From: Paracoccus sediminilitoris
GTDB taxonomy: Bacteria; Pseudomonadota; Alphaproteobacteria; Rhodobacterales; Rhodobacteraceae
DNA: 64,000 nucleotides
Direction of reading: 5' to 3'
Assembly (NCBI RefSeq): GCF_003259195.1
Contig: NZ_QJPK01000002.1
Location: forward strand, 62,001 to 126,000
Under the pieces are notes generated by a model. That model worked only from the letters and a program-made list of their open reading frames with translations, made no database searches and was not told where the DNA came from. Of this stretch, positions 28,785-37,167 are shown in pieces (positions within the stretch are counted from its first letter, which is position 1; every line of letters starts with the position of its first letter). A program made the translations under genes and the position numbers.

Positions 28785-29840
28785 ATGAGCCAGGAAACGC
28801 TGCTGAACCAGCTGAACGATCGGTCCCGCGAAGTCTTTCGCCGGGTCGTCGAAAGCTATCTGGACACGGGCGAGCCTGTCGGTTCGCGCACCCTGACGCG
28901 GGCACTGACGGAAAAGGTCAGCGCCGCGACGATCCGCAACGTGATGCAGGATCTGGAATTCATGGGGCTGTTGGACAGTCCGCATACCTCGGCGGGGCGG
29001 ATGCCGTCCCAACAGGGCCTGCGCCTTTTCGTGGACGGGATGATGGAGGTCGATCAGGTCGCGCCCCAGGACCGGGCGGCCATCGACCAGACGCTTGGCA
29101 ATGACGATCCCGAAACCGGCGTGTTGCTGGACCGGGTCAGCACGGCCCTATCCTCGATCACGCGCGGGGCCAGCCTGGTCCTGATGCCCAAGCACGAGGC
29201 CCCGATCCGACACATCGAATTCGTCAGCCTTGGGCCGGACCGCGCGCTGGTGGTATTGGTCTTTGCCGACGGTCACGTGGAAAACCGCATCTTTACGCCG
29301 CCGCCAGGCCAGACGCCGTCATCGATGCGCGAGGCGGGGAATTTTCTCAATGCCATGGCCGAGGGCAAGACCCTGGCCGAACTGCGCGGCCAGCTGGCCC
29401 AGCAGATCACCACCCGACGGCGCGAACTGGACGTGCTGGCGGCGGAACTGGTCGAATCGGGCATCGCGCTCTGGGGGGCCGAATCCGCCGATCCGCGGCT
29501 GATCGTGCGGGGCCGGTCGCATCTGCTGGACAGCGAGGTCGCCGATATCGACCGGGTGCGGGTGCTGTTCGACGATCTGGAACGCAAGCGCGACATCGTC
29601 GACTTCCTGGACCTGACCGAACGCGGCGAGGGCGTTCGCATCTTCATCGGGTCGGAAAACAAGCTTTTTTCACTTTCGGGTTCCGCTCTGGTCGTTTCAC
29701 CCTATATGAATGCCGACCGTAAGATTGTAGGCGCGGTCGGAGTCATCGGACCGACCCGGCTGAATTATGGCAGGATCGTGCCGATCGTCGATTATACCGC
29801 GCAGCTGGTCGGGCGGGTGCTGTCTGGCCGGAAAGGATGA
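28785..29840 (+). CDS. hrcA: Heat-inducible transcriptional repressor HrcA
   Basis: 351 residues. The winged-helix N-terminus includes GEPVGSRTLTRAL and SAATIRNVMQDLEFMGLLDSPHTSAGRMPS (~res 27-70), followed by the HrcA domain with a YGRIVPIVDYTAQLVGRVL tail. It represses groESL-type operons through CIRCE elements. It overlaps grpE by 4 nt, so repressor and chaperone cofactor are coupled. No CIRCE was found in front of hrcA in this window. Confidence 0.95.
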   Translation: MSQETLLNQLNDRSREVFRRVVESYLDTGEPVGSRTLTRALTEKVSAATIRNVMQDLEFMGLLDSPHTSAGRMPSQQGLRLFVDGMMEVDQVAPQDRAAIDQTLGNDDPETGVLLDRVSTALSSITRGASLVLMPKHEAPIRHIEFVSLGPDRALVVLVFADGHVENRIFTPPPGQTPSSMREAGNFLNAMAEGKTLAELRGQLAQQITTRRRELDVLAAELVESGIALWGAESADPRLIVRGRSHLLDSEVADIDRVRVLFDDLERKRDIVDFLDLTERGEGVRIFIGSENKLFSLSGSALVVSPYMNADRKIVGAVGVIGPTRLNYGRIVPIVDYTAQLVGRVLSGRKG

Positions 29841-30376
29841 AGAACATGACCGAGCAGAACGAACAGCCGATGGATGAATTTCTGGACGACCCGCTGGCCG
29901 CCCAGGATGACGAGGTCGCGCGCCTGACGGCCGAACGCGACGAATTGCGCGACAAGTGGATGCGCGCACTGGCCGATGCGGAAAACTCGCGCAAGCGGGC
30001 CGACAAGGATCGTCGCGACGCGGAAAACTATGGCGGCTCGCGCCTGGCGCGTGACCTGCTGCCCGTCTATGACGCGCTGACCCGCGCCTTGGACGCCGCG
30101 ACCGATGAACAGCGCGCCGCCGCTTCGGCCCTGATCGAAGGGGTCGATCTGACCCTGCGCGAATTGTCGAATGTCTTTACCAAGCATGGCATTACGATCA
30201 TCCGCCCCGAGCTGGGCGAAAAGTTCGACCCCAGCTTCCACGAAGCCATGTTCGAGGCCCCTGCGCCCGGAACCACCGCGGGCGAAGTCATCCAGGTCAT
30301 GGATAACGGTTTCCGCCTGCATGACCGCCTGCTGCGCCCGGCCAAGGTCGGCGTGTCCTCGACCCCGGCAAGCTGA
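29837..30376 (+). CDS. grpE: Nucleotide exchange factor GrpE
   Basis: 179 residues. An acidic N-terminus and a helical coiled-coil region (DDEVARLTAERDELRDKWMRALADAENSRKR, ~res 27-57) precede the GrpE head (VFTKHGI, then FDPSFHEAMFEAP and VGVS). It releases ADP from DnaK. The start ATG lies in the hrcA stop (ATGA). dnaK/dnaJ are not in the window. Confidence 0.96.
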   Translation: MKNMTEQNEQPMDEFLDDPLAAQDDEVARLTAERDELRDKWMRALADAENSRKRADKDRRDAENYGGSRLARDLLPVYDALTRALDAATDEQRAAASALIEGVDLTLRELSNVFTKHGITIIRPELGEKFDPSFHEAMFEAPAPGTTAGEVIQVMDNGFRLHDRLLRPAKVGVSSTPAS

Positions 30377-30388
30377 GCCTTGCCATCG

Positions 30389-30413
30389 GCCCGCGCCCCT
30401 GGTCGGCGCGGGC
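30389..30413 (+). terminator. GC-rich stem-loop after grpE
   Basis: A perfect 9-bp GC stem (30389-30397 with 30405-30413) begins 12 nt after the grpE stop. No T-run follows, so termination is plausible but not certain. Confidence 0.45.
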
Positions 30414-30494
30414 TGCTACAACCTTCCTCTCACTTGCCGAATGTTCCCATCGGCGCGACCCTGACCAACGTTCGGTCAACTGGAGGAGGGGACC

Positions 30495-31079
30495 ATGACC
30501 AGCACTGAAGACGTTAAGATTCACCCCGCCGTGGATCACGGCGTCAAACAGGGGAACTCGGGCTTTTCGGGCGGAACCCTGACCTGCCACTGCAGCACGG
30601 ATCCGGTCAAGGTCTCGGTCGGCGCGCAGACGGCCCATAATCATGTCTGCGGTTGCACCAAATGCTGGAAGCCCGATGGGGCGACCTTCAGTCAGGTCGC
30701 CGTCGTGTCGCGCGACAGTGTCCGCGTCCTTGAAAACGAAGACAAGCTGGAGATCGTCGACGAATCGGCCGCGATCCAGCGGCATCGCTGCCGCGACTGC
30801 GGCGTCCACATGTTCGGTCGGATCGAGAACAAGGACCATCCGTTCTACGGCCTTGATTTCGTGCATACCGAGCTGTCGGGGGACAGCGGCTGGTCGGCGC
30901 CGGAATTTGCCGCCTTCGTCAGTTCGGTCATCGAATCCGGGGTCGATCCGTCGCGGATGGATGGCATCAGGTCGCGCCTGCGCGAGCTGGGACTGGAGCC
31001 CTATGATGCCCTGTCGCCACCCCTGATGGACGCGATCGCGACCCATGTCGCCAAGCGGTCGGGTGCCTTGCCTGCCTGA
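30495..31079 (+). CDS. gfa: S-(hydroxymethyl)glutathione synthase (glutathione-dependent formaldehyde-activating enzyme)
   Basis: 194 residues with the zinc-binding cysteines of the Gfa family: CHCS (~res 33), CGCTKC (~res 54) and [10 protein letters not shown] (~res 99). Gfa was characterised in Paracoccus denitrificans, where it accelerates the condensation of formaldehyde with glutathione. A GGAGG ribosome-binding site precedes the ATG. It opens the formaldehyde-detoxification run that continues with the class III alcohol dehydrogenase and fghA. Confidence 0.93.
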   Translation: MTSTEDVKIHPAVDHGVKQGNSGFSGGTLTCHCSTDPVKVSVGAQTAHNHVCGCTKCWKPDGATFSQVAVVSRDSVRVLENEDKLEIVDESAAIQRHRCRDCGVHMFGRIENKDHPFYGLDFVHTELSGDSGWSAPEFAAFVSSVIESGVDPSRMDGIRSRLRELGLEPYDALSPPLMDAIATHVAKRSGALPA

Positions 31080-31110
31080 ACCGGATCGTCCACAACCTTG
31101 ACAACAGGAG

Positions 31111-31131
31111 AGGGGCCGCCAACCGGCCCCT
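31111..31131 (+). terminator. Stem-loop between gfa and the formaldehyde dehydrogenase gene
   Basis: An 8-bp perfect stem (31111-31118 with 31124-31131) with a 5-nt loop lies 31 nt after gfa and 43 nt before the next start. It could terminate or attenuate the gfa transcript; there is no T-run. Confidence 0.4.
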
Positions 31132-31174
31132 TCCGCCTGACCAACGCCCGACCTGAGCGATAGGAGACGACACT

Positions 31175-32305
31175 ATGAGAACCCGTGCCGCCGTAGCCCT
31201 CGAGGCTGGCAAGCCGCTGGAAGTGATGGAGGTCAACCTGGAAGGCCCCAAGGCCGGCGAGGTCATGATCGAGATCAAGGCCACCGGCATCTGTCACACC
31301 GACGAATTTACCCGCTCGGGCGACGACCCGGAAGGCATCTTCCCCGCCATCTTGGGCCATGAAGGCGCCGGCGTCGTGGTCGAGGTGGGCGAGGGCGTCA
31401 CTTCGCTGAAGGTCGGCGATCACGTGATCCCGCTTTATACCCCCGAATGCCGCGAATGCGCGTCCTGCCTGTCGGGCAAGACGAACCTGTGCACCAAGAT
31501 CCGCGCGACCCAAGGCAAGGGCCTGATGCCCGATGGCACGACGCGCTTCAGCATGCTGGATGGCACGCCGATCTATCACTACATGGGCTGCTCGACCTTC
31601 GCGAATCACACGGTGCTGCCGGAAATCGCGGTCGCCAAGGTCCGCGAGGACGCGCCCTTCGACAAAATCTGCTATATCGGCTGCGGCGTGACCACCGGAA
31701 TCGGCGCGGTCATCAACACTGCCAAGGTGGAAATCGGTGCCAAGGCGGTCGTCTTCGGCCTGGGTGGCATCGGGTTGAACGTGATCCAGGGCCTGCGCCT
31801 GGCGGGCGCCGACATGATCATCGGCGTCGATCTGAACAACGACAAGAAGGAAATGGCCGAGCGTTTCGGCATGACCCATTTCGTCAACCCCAAGGAAATC
31901 GAAGGCGGCATCGTCCAACACATCGTCGAGATGACCAAGACCCCCTTCGACCAGATCGGCGGCGCGGATTACAGCTTTGACGCCACCGGCAGCACCAAGG
32001 TGATGCGCGACGCGCTGGAATGCACCCACCGGGGCTGGGGCGTGTCGGTCATCATCGGCGTGGCGGCAGCCGGCGCGGAAATCAGCACCCGTCCGTTCCA
32101 ACTGGTCACCGGCCGCGTCTGGAAGGGCACGGCCTTTGGCGGCGCGCGCGGGCGGACCGACGTTCCCAAGATCGTCGACTGGTACATGGAAGGCAAGATC
32201 GAGATCGACCCGATGATCACCCACACCATGTCGCTGGATGACATCAACAAGGGCTTCGATCTGATGCACAAGGGTGAATCGATCCGCTCGGTCGTCCTTT
32301 ACTGA
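31175..32305 (+). CDS. flhA: S-(hydroxymethyl)glutathione dehydrogenase / class III alcohol dehydrogenase
   Basis: 376 residues, the usual length. The catalytic zinc region [10 protein letters not shown] (~res 41), the structural zinc loop C-x2-C-x2-C-x7-C ([15 protein letters not shown], ~res 92-106) and the NAD fold glycine motif [10 protein letters not shown] (~res 194) are all present. It oxidises S-(hydroxymethyl)glutathione to S-formylglutathione with NAD. In Paracoccus this gene is called flhA, unrelated to the flagellar flhA; adhC or frmA are synonyms elsewhere. A GGAG ribosome-binding site precedes the start. Confidence 0.96.
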   Translation: MRTRAAVALEAGKPLEVMEVNLEGPKAGEVMIEIKATGICHTDEFTRSGDDPEGIFPAILGHEGAGVVVEVGEGVTSLKVGDHVIPLYTPECRECASCLSGKTNLCTKIRATQGKGLMPDGTTRFSMLDGTPIYHYMGCSTFANHTVLPEIAVAKVREDAPFDKICYIGCGVTTGIGAVINTAKVEIGAKAVVFGLGGIGLNVIQGLRLAGADMIIGVDLNNDKKEMAERFGMTHFVNPKEIEGGIVQHIVEMTKTPFDQIGGADYSFDATGSTKVMRDALECTHRGWGVSVIIGVAAAGAEISTRPFQLVTGRVWKGTAFGGARGRTDVPKIVDWYMEGKIEIDPMITHTMSLDDINKGFDLMHKGESIRSVVLY

Positions 32306-32330
32306 TCCTTCATCGCTGCTTAGGTAAAAG

Positions 32331-32358
32331 GACGGCGGGGCCGCGCGGTCCCGCCGTC
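32331..32358 (+). terminator. Stem-loop after the formaldehyde dehydrogenase gene
   Basis: A 9-bp GC stem (32331-32339 with 32350-32358) lies 25 nt after the stop codon and 28 nt before the ClpP-like gene. No T-run is seen, so it may only reduce read-through. Confidence 0.45.
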
Positions 32359-32386
32359 GGCATGAGTAAGAACAAGGAGCAGGCCC

Positions 32387-33025
32387 ATGCGCCATCAGTG
32401 GCTGGATGACGACGACGATCACGAAGAAGACGACGACCGCCAGCCCAAGGGCGACAAGGACGGTGGTCTGGGTCTGCCGGAAGGCGACAAGATCGGCAAA
32501 CTCTACTTCAAGTCGCGCACGGTGATCGTTGCCGGCCCGATCAACGACAAGCTGGCGCAGCGCACCGTCGCGCATCTGCTGGCCTTGGCCGAGGACAGCG
32601 ACGAACCCATCAACATGCTGATCAGCTCGCCTGGCGGTCACGTGGAATCGGGCGACATGATCCACGATGTGATCAAGTTCATCCGCCCCACCGTACGCAC
32701 CATCGGTTCGGGCTGGGTGGCAAGCGCGGGCGCGCTGATCTTCGTCGCGGCGGAAAAGGAAAACCGCTACTGCCTGCCCAACACCCGCTTCCTGATCCAC
32801 CAGCCCTCGGGCGGGATCGGTGGAACGACCTCGGACATGATGATCCAGGCCGAACAGGTGCGCCTGATGCGCGATCGCCTGAACCACATCTTCGCCGATG
32901 CCACCGGCCAGTCGGTCGAGAAGATCGAGCAAGATACCCACCGCGACTTCTGGCTGAACACCCAGGAAGCATTGGACTATGGCCTGCTGGGCAAGGTCAT
33001 CCGCAGCGTGGATGAACTGGCATGA
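32387..33025 (+). CDS. ClpP-like serine protease with acidic N-terminal extension
   Basis: 212 residues of the ClpP fold. The catalytic triad appears intact: Ser113 in VASAGA, His138 in IHQPSGG and Asp183 in EQDTHRD. The first ~30 residues (LDDDDDHEEDDD) are strongly acidic and replace the usual ClpP N-terminal loop that contacts ClpX/ClpA. The core also differs from housekeeping ClpP (for example VASAGA instead of AASMGA). It sits between the formaldehyde dehydrogenase and a GNAT gene that overlaps it by 4 nt, so it is co-transcribed with C1 genes. Its target and ATPase partner are unknown. Confidence 0.85.
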   Translation: MRHQWLDDDDDHEEDDDRQPKGDKDGGLGLPEGDKIGKLYFKSRTVIVAGPINDKLAQRTVAHLLALAEDSDEPINMLISSPGGHVESGDMIHDVIKFIRPTVRTIGSGWVASAGALIFVAAEKENRYCLPNTRFLIHQPSGGIGGTTSDMMIQAEQVRLMRDRLNHIFADATGQSVEKIEQDTHRDFWLNTQEALDYGLLGKVIRSVDELA

Positions 33026-33537
33026 CGACCGATGGCGGGGCGGTGATCCGCCCCGCGACCAAAGACGATCATGACGCGATCTGGGACATCCTGCGCCCGG
33101 TCTATCGCGCCGGTGAGACCTATTGCATGCCGCGCGACGTGGAACGTGACGAAGCGCTGCAGGATTGGTTCGCCCGACCCTTCACCGCCTTCGTGGCCGA
33201 ACTGGATGGCCGCATCCTGGGCACCAGCCATGTCGGCGCCAACCGCCCCGCAGGCGGTTCGCATGTGGCCAATGCATCCTTTGCCACCCATCCCGATGCC
33301 CGCGGCAAGGGCATTGCGCGCAGCCTTGTGGACCATGCCAAGACCTGGGCCGTCGATCAGGGTTTCCGGGCAATGCAGTTCAATTTCGTCGTCTCGACCA
33401 ACCAAGATGCCGTCCATTTGTGGCAGAAGGCCGGATTTGCCATTGTCGGGCGGCTTCCGGCTGCGTTTCTTCACCCACAGCATGGGCCGGTCGACGGGCT
33501 GGTCATGTTCCAGACCTTGAAGGGAGAGACCCCATGA
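33022..33537 (+). CDS. GNAT family N-acetyltransferase
   Basis: 171 residues with the acetyl-CoA-binding pattern around ATHPDARGKGIARSLVDHAKTWAVDQGFRAMQFNFVV (~res 91-127) and VHLWQKAGFAIVGRLP near the end, typical of GNAT enzymes. The acetyl acceptor is unknown. It overlaps the ClpP-like gene at its start and fghA at its end (both ATGA), so all three are translated from one message. Similar GNAT genes next to fghA exist in related bacteria, but a role in formaldehyde metabolism is not established. Confidence 0.88.
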   Translation: MTTDGGAVIRPATKDDHDAIWDILRPVYRAGETYCMPRDVERDEALQDWFARPFTAFVAELDGRILGTSHVGANRPAGGSHVANASFATHPDARGKGIARSLVDHAKTWAVDQGFRAMQFNFVVSTNQDAVHLWQKAGFAIVGRLPAAFLHPQHGPVDGLVMFQTLKGETP

Positions 33538-34367
33538 GCCTAGAGACCCTTTCCGAGAACCGCAGCTTTGGCGGAACGCAGGGCGTCTATCGCCATCGTT
33601 CGCAGGCGACGGGGACCGACATGACATTCGCGGTCTTCCTGCCCGAGATCGCGCAATATGGTCGCGTCCCGGTCCTGTGGTATCTGTCGGGCCTGACCTG
33701 CACCCATGAAAATGCCATGACCAAGGCCGCCGCCCAGCAATATTGCGACGAGGCCGGCATCGCGATCATCTTTCCCGACACCTCGCCCCGCGGCGAGGGC
33801 GTGGCCGACGATGACGCCTATGATCTGGGGCAGGGCGCGGGTTTCTATGTCAACGCCACGCAGGACCCGTGGAAGTCGAACTTTCAGATGTGGCATTACA
33901 TCGTCCATGAACTGCCCGAACTGGTCGGCGACAACTTTGCCATCGACCGCGACGCGATGGGCATCACCGGCCATTCCATGGGCGGGCATGGCGCGCTGAC
34001 CATCGCGATGACCCATCCCGACCGCTATCGCAGCGTCTCGGCCTTTTCGCCCATCGCCCACCCCAGCGAATCCGATTGGGGCCAAAAGCAGCTGACGGCT
34101 TATCTGGGCGATGACCGTGACGCATGGCGGGCCCATGACGCGACCCTGCTGATGCGCGAACGCGGCTATCCCGGCGAGATTCTGATCGACCAAGGCAGCG
34201 GCGATCAGTTCCTGGACCTGCTGAAGCCCGAATCGCTGGCCCATGCCATGATGGAGCGCCGCCAGCCCGGCCAGTTCCGCATGCAGCCGGGTTACGACCA
34301 CAGCTACTTCTTCGTGCAAAGCTTCATGGGCGATCACGTCTTCTGGCACGCCGATCGCCTCCTTTAA
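33534..34367 (+). CDS. fghA: S-formylglutathione hydrolase
   Basis: 277 residues, esterase D family. The nucleophile motif GHSMGGHG places Ser148; the acid is in DQGSGDQFL and the His in GYDHSYFF. LSGLTCTHENAMTKA (~res 50-64) is the family-defining stretch. It releases formate and glutathione from S-formylglutathione, completing the pathway opened by Gfa and the class III alcohol dehydrogenase. The start is ATG 33534 in an overlap with the GNAT stop. Confidence 0.96.
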   Translation: MSLETLSENRSFGGTQGVYRHRSQATGTDMTFAVFLPEIAQYGRVPVLWYLSGLTCTHENAMTKAAAQQYCDEAGIAIIFPDTSPRGEGVADDDAYDLGQGAGFYVNATQDPWKSNFQMWHYIVHELPELVGDNFAIDRDAMGITGHSMGGHGALTIAMTHPDRYRSVSAFSPIAHPSESDWGQKQLTAYLGDDRDAWRAHDATLLMRERGYPGEILIDQGSGDQFLDLLKPESLAHAMMERRQPGQFRMQPGYDHSYFFVQSFMGDHVFWHADRLL

Positions 34368-34406
34368 GCCGTTTGCCGAAACTTCCCGGACGCCTTGCCG
34401 TTTGCC
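34368..34406 (+). promoter_or_regulatory. Pair of direct repeats upstream of xoxF (candidate operator)
   Basis: GCCGTTTGCC occurs at 34368-34377, right after the fghA stop, and again at 34397-34406, with start-to-start spacing of 29 nt (nearly three helical turns). It lies 130-170 nt upstream of xoxF. This is an observation only; binding by a regulator such as FlhR is not shown. Confidence 0.35.
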
Positions 34407-34535
34407 CATCAGACTTTAGGGGCAAAGGGCAGGGCGTTCGATTGACGCAAGGGGATGCCCGCCCAACACTTGGATTATGGACAGCCGCGGGAGGAGGAAA
34501 CACCGCGGCACAAAATCCAGCGGAGGAGCATCTCA

Positions 34536-36458
34536 ATGAAAAAGCTGTTGAACAGCGCGGCAGTCGCGCTGCTTTTGACGGGCGCGTCGGCTTACGCCAA
34601 CGAAAGCGTTCTGACCGAGACGGCCAAGCCGGAACAATGGGCCATCCAGACGGGCGACTATGCCAACCAGCGCTATTCCGAGCTTGACCAGATTACGCGC
34701 GACAACGTCGGCGATCTGCGCGTGGCTTGGACCTTCTCAACGGGCGTGCTGCGCGGCCATGAAGGCGGCCCGCTGGTGGTGGACAACATCATGTATGTCC
34801 ACACCCCGTTCCCCAACAATATCTTCGCGCTTGACCTGAACGACAATGGCAAGATCCTGTGGCGCCACACACCCCAGCAGGATCCCGAAGTCATTGCCGT
34901 GATGTGCTGCGACACCGTGAACCGCGGCGTCGCCTATGCCGATGGGATGATCCTGTCGCACCAAGCCGACACCACGCTGGTGGCGCTGGACGCCAAGACC
35001 GGCGAGGAGAAGTGGTCGATCAAGACCGGTGATCCTTCGGTCGGCGAGACCAACACCGCCACCGTGCTGCCCGTGGGCGACAAGGTCATCGTCGGCGTGT
35101 CGGGCGGTGAGTATGGCGTTCGTGGCCGCGTGACAGCCTATAACCTTGCCGACGGCACCGAAGCTTGGAAGGCCTATTCGGTCGGCCCGGACGAGGAAAT
35201 GCTGGTGAACCCCGAAACGACCATGTCGCTGGGCAAGCCCGTCGGCGCGGACAGTTCGTTGAACAGCTGGGAAGGCGATCAGTGGAAGATCGGCGGCGGG
35301 ACGACCTGGGGCTGGTTCAGCTATGACCCGGATCTGAACCTGGTCTATTACGGCACCGGCAACCCCTCGACCTGGAACCCCAGCCAGCGTCCGGGCGACA
35401 ACAAGTGGTCGATGACCATCATGGCCCGCGACGCCGATACCGGCGAGGCCAAGTGGTTCTATCAGAAGACGCCGCATGACGAATGGGACTATGACGGCGT
35501 GAACGAGAACATCCTTGTCGATCAGGAAATCGACGGGGAAATGCGCAAATTGCTGGTGAACTTCGACCGCAACGGCTTCGGCTATACACTGGACCGCGAG
35601 ACGGGTGAACTGCTGGTCGCCGAGAAATACGACCCCGCCGTCAACTGGGCGACCGAAGTCGTGATGGACAAGGAATCCGACCAGTACGGCCGTCCGCAGG
35701 TGGTTGCGGAATACTCGACCTCGCAGAATGGCGAGGACACCAACACCACGGGCGTCTGCCCGGCGGCCTTGGGCTCCAAGGACCAGCAGCCGGCGTCCTA
35801 TTCGCCCAAGACCGGTTTGTTCTACGTGCCGACCAACCACGTCTGCATGGATTACGAACCCTTCCGCGTCGCCTATACCGCGGGTCAGCCCTATGTCGGC
35901 GCAACGCTGTCGATGTATCCGGCCCCCGACAGCCATGGCGGCATGGGTAACTTCATCGCTTGGGATGCGACTGCAGGCGAGATCAAGTGGTCCCTGCCCG
36001 AGCAGTTCTCGGTCTGGTCGGGTGCCTTGGCCACCGCGGGCGACGTGGTGTTCTACGGTACACTGGAAGGTTACCTGAAGGCAGTCGACGCCGAAACTGG
36101 CGAAGAGCTCTACAGCTTCAAGACGCCGTCGGGCATCATCGGCAACACCATGACCTATGAACATGACGGCAAGCAATATATCGCCGTCCTCTCGGGCGTG
36201 GGCGGCTGGGCAGGTATCGGCCTGGCGGCCGGTCTGACCAACCCCAATGACGGTCTGGGCGCCGTGGGCGGATACGCCGCACTCAGCGACTATACCGAAC
36301 TGGGCGGCCAGCTGACGGTCTTCGAACTGCCGGGTGACGGCAATGCGACCGCACAACCGGCCTCGATGGGACAGCCGGCCGGTGAAGGTGCAGCCGACGC
36401 ACCCGCAGCCGCCCCGATGGAAGAGGAAGCCCCGGCCGAAGGTGCCACGAACGGCTAA
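34536..36458 (+). CDS. xoxF: PQQ-dependent methanol dehydrogenase XoxF (lanthanide type)
   Basis: 640 residues from ATG 34536, preceded by a GGAGGA site. A signal peptide ends near residue 22 (ASAYA-NE). The adjacent Cys124-Cys125 pair (VMCCDT) and the W-type beta-propeller repeats are typical of quinoprotein dehydrogenases. The catalytic Asp318 is followed two residues later by Asp320 (WDYDGVNE); this extra Asp distinguishes lanthanide-binding XoxF from calcium MxaF. It oxidises methanol in the periplasm, passing electrons to the adjacent cytochrome c. A ~42-residue Ala/Pro/Glu-rich C-terminal tail (about res 599-640) is unusual. Confidence 0.96.
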   Translation: MKKLLNSAAVALLLTGASAYANESVLTETAKPEQWAIQTGDYANQRYSELDQITRDNVGDLRVAWTFSTGVLRGHEGGPLVVDNIMYVHTPFPNNIFALDLNDNGKILWRHTPQQDPEVIAVMCCDTVNRGVAYADGMILSHQADTTLVALDAKTGEEKWSIKTGDPSVGETNTATVLPVGDKVIVGVSGGEYGVRGRVTAYNLADGTEAWKAYSVGPDEEMLVNPETTMSLGKPVGADSSLNSWEGDQWKIGGGTTWGWFSYDPDLNLVYYGTGNPSTWNPSQRPGDNKWSMTIMARDADTGEAKWFYQKTPHDEWDYDGVNENILVDQEIDGEMRKLLVNFDRNGFGYTLDRETGELLVAEKYDPAVNWATEVVMDKESDQYGRPQVVAEYSTSQNGEDTNTTGVCPAALGSKDQQPASYSPKTGLFYVPTNHVCMDYEPFRVAYTAGQPYVGATLSMYPAPDSHGGMGNFIAWDATAGEIKWSLPEQFSVWSGALATAGDVVFYGTLEGYLKAVDAETGEELYSFKTPSGIIGNTMTYEHDGKQYIAVLSGVGGWAGIGLAAGLTNPNDGLGAVGGYAALSDYTELGGQLTVFELPGDGNATAQPASMGQPAGEGAADAPAAAPMEEEAPAEGATNG

Positions 36459-36496
36459 TACTTTCGTTCCGGAAACTGGAAGTTGATCTGTGAAAG

Positions 36497-36534
36497 GGCC
36501 GCCCCGGGGTTAAGCTCGGGGCGGTTCTGTTTTG
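36497..36534 (+). terminator. Intrinsic terminator or attenuator between xoxF and the cytochrome gene
   Basis: An 8-bp GC stem (36499-36506 with 36517-36524), extendable by two G-U pairs, is followed by CTGTTTT. It lies 40 nt after xoxF and 37 nt before the cytochrome c start. It would allow more xoxF than downstream transcript. Confidence 0.6.
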
Positions 36535-36570
36535 AGGAGAGCAGGCAGACCGATGAATGGGAGGATATCC

Positions 36571-37167
36571 ATGATGAAAGCCATCACCAGCCTGACCGCG
36601 CTGGTTCTTGGTGCGACCTTGGCGACCAGTGCCATGGCGCAAACCGAAGCCGCGCCGGACAGCCCCGACGCAGAGACCACCGAAGCCCAGGGCTCGGACG
36701 GTCAGTCCGCCGCCGAGGGCGCGCACGTCCTGGCAAACGGCCAAAGCACCGATGCGGTCGAAATGACGGATGGTCGCTGGCGCAATGACGAAGGCATCCC
36801 CACCTTCAAGGTGGAAGATGGCGTCGTCGATTTCGCCACATTCAACGGTTTCCGCCGTTACCATGCCGAATGCCATGTCTGCCACGGTCCCGACGGCGAA
36901 GGATCGACCTATGCGCCCGCCCTGAAGGAATCGGTGCTGCGCATGGATTATTACGACTTCATGGAGGTCGTGGCATCCGGACGGCAAGGCACCAATTCGG
37001 TCATGCCGGCCTTTGGCACCAACAAGAACGTCTGGTGCTATATCGACGACATCTACACGTATCTGGTCGCCCACGGCACTGAAACGATCGGTCGCGGCCG
37101 TCCCGCCGAACGTGCCGACAAGCCCGAGGAATACACCGCGCTTGAAGATTCCTGCATGGAGATGTGA
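36571..37167 (+). CDS. xoxG: Cytochrome c (XoxG / c553i-like), electron acceptor of XoxF
   Basis: 198 residues from ATG 36571, 5 nt after a GGGAGGA site. A signal peptide (to ~res 23, AMA-QT) is followed by an acidic low-complexity linker to ~res 55. A single c-type haem site CHVCHG (~res 107-112) has a Met ligand candidate in SVMPAFG (~res 146). In Paracoccus denitrificans the corresponding gene, next to xoxF, is cycB, encoding cytochrome c553i. It should accept electrons from XoxF in the periplasm. It abuts xoxJ (ATG within the TGATG junction). Confidence 0.9.
   Translation: MMKAITSLTALVLGATLATSAMAQTEAAPDSPDAETTEAQGSDGQSAAEGAHVLANGQSTDAVEMTDGRWRNDEGIPTFKVEDGVVDFATFNGFRRYHAECHVCHGPDGEGSTYAPALKESVLRMDYYDFMEVVASGRQGTNSVMPAFGTNKNVWCYIDDIYTYLVAHGTETIGRGRPAERADKPEEYTALEDSCMEM

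Noticed and set aside
31001..32941. 646-residue open frame on the minus strand
   Set aside because: Antisense to the class III alcohol dehydrogenase and ClpP-like genes, with no recognisable domain.
34737..36356. 539-residue open frame on the minus strand opposite xoxF
   Set aside because: Mirror frame of the strongly conserved xoxF; no start context or homology.
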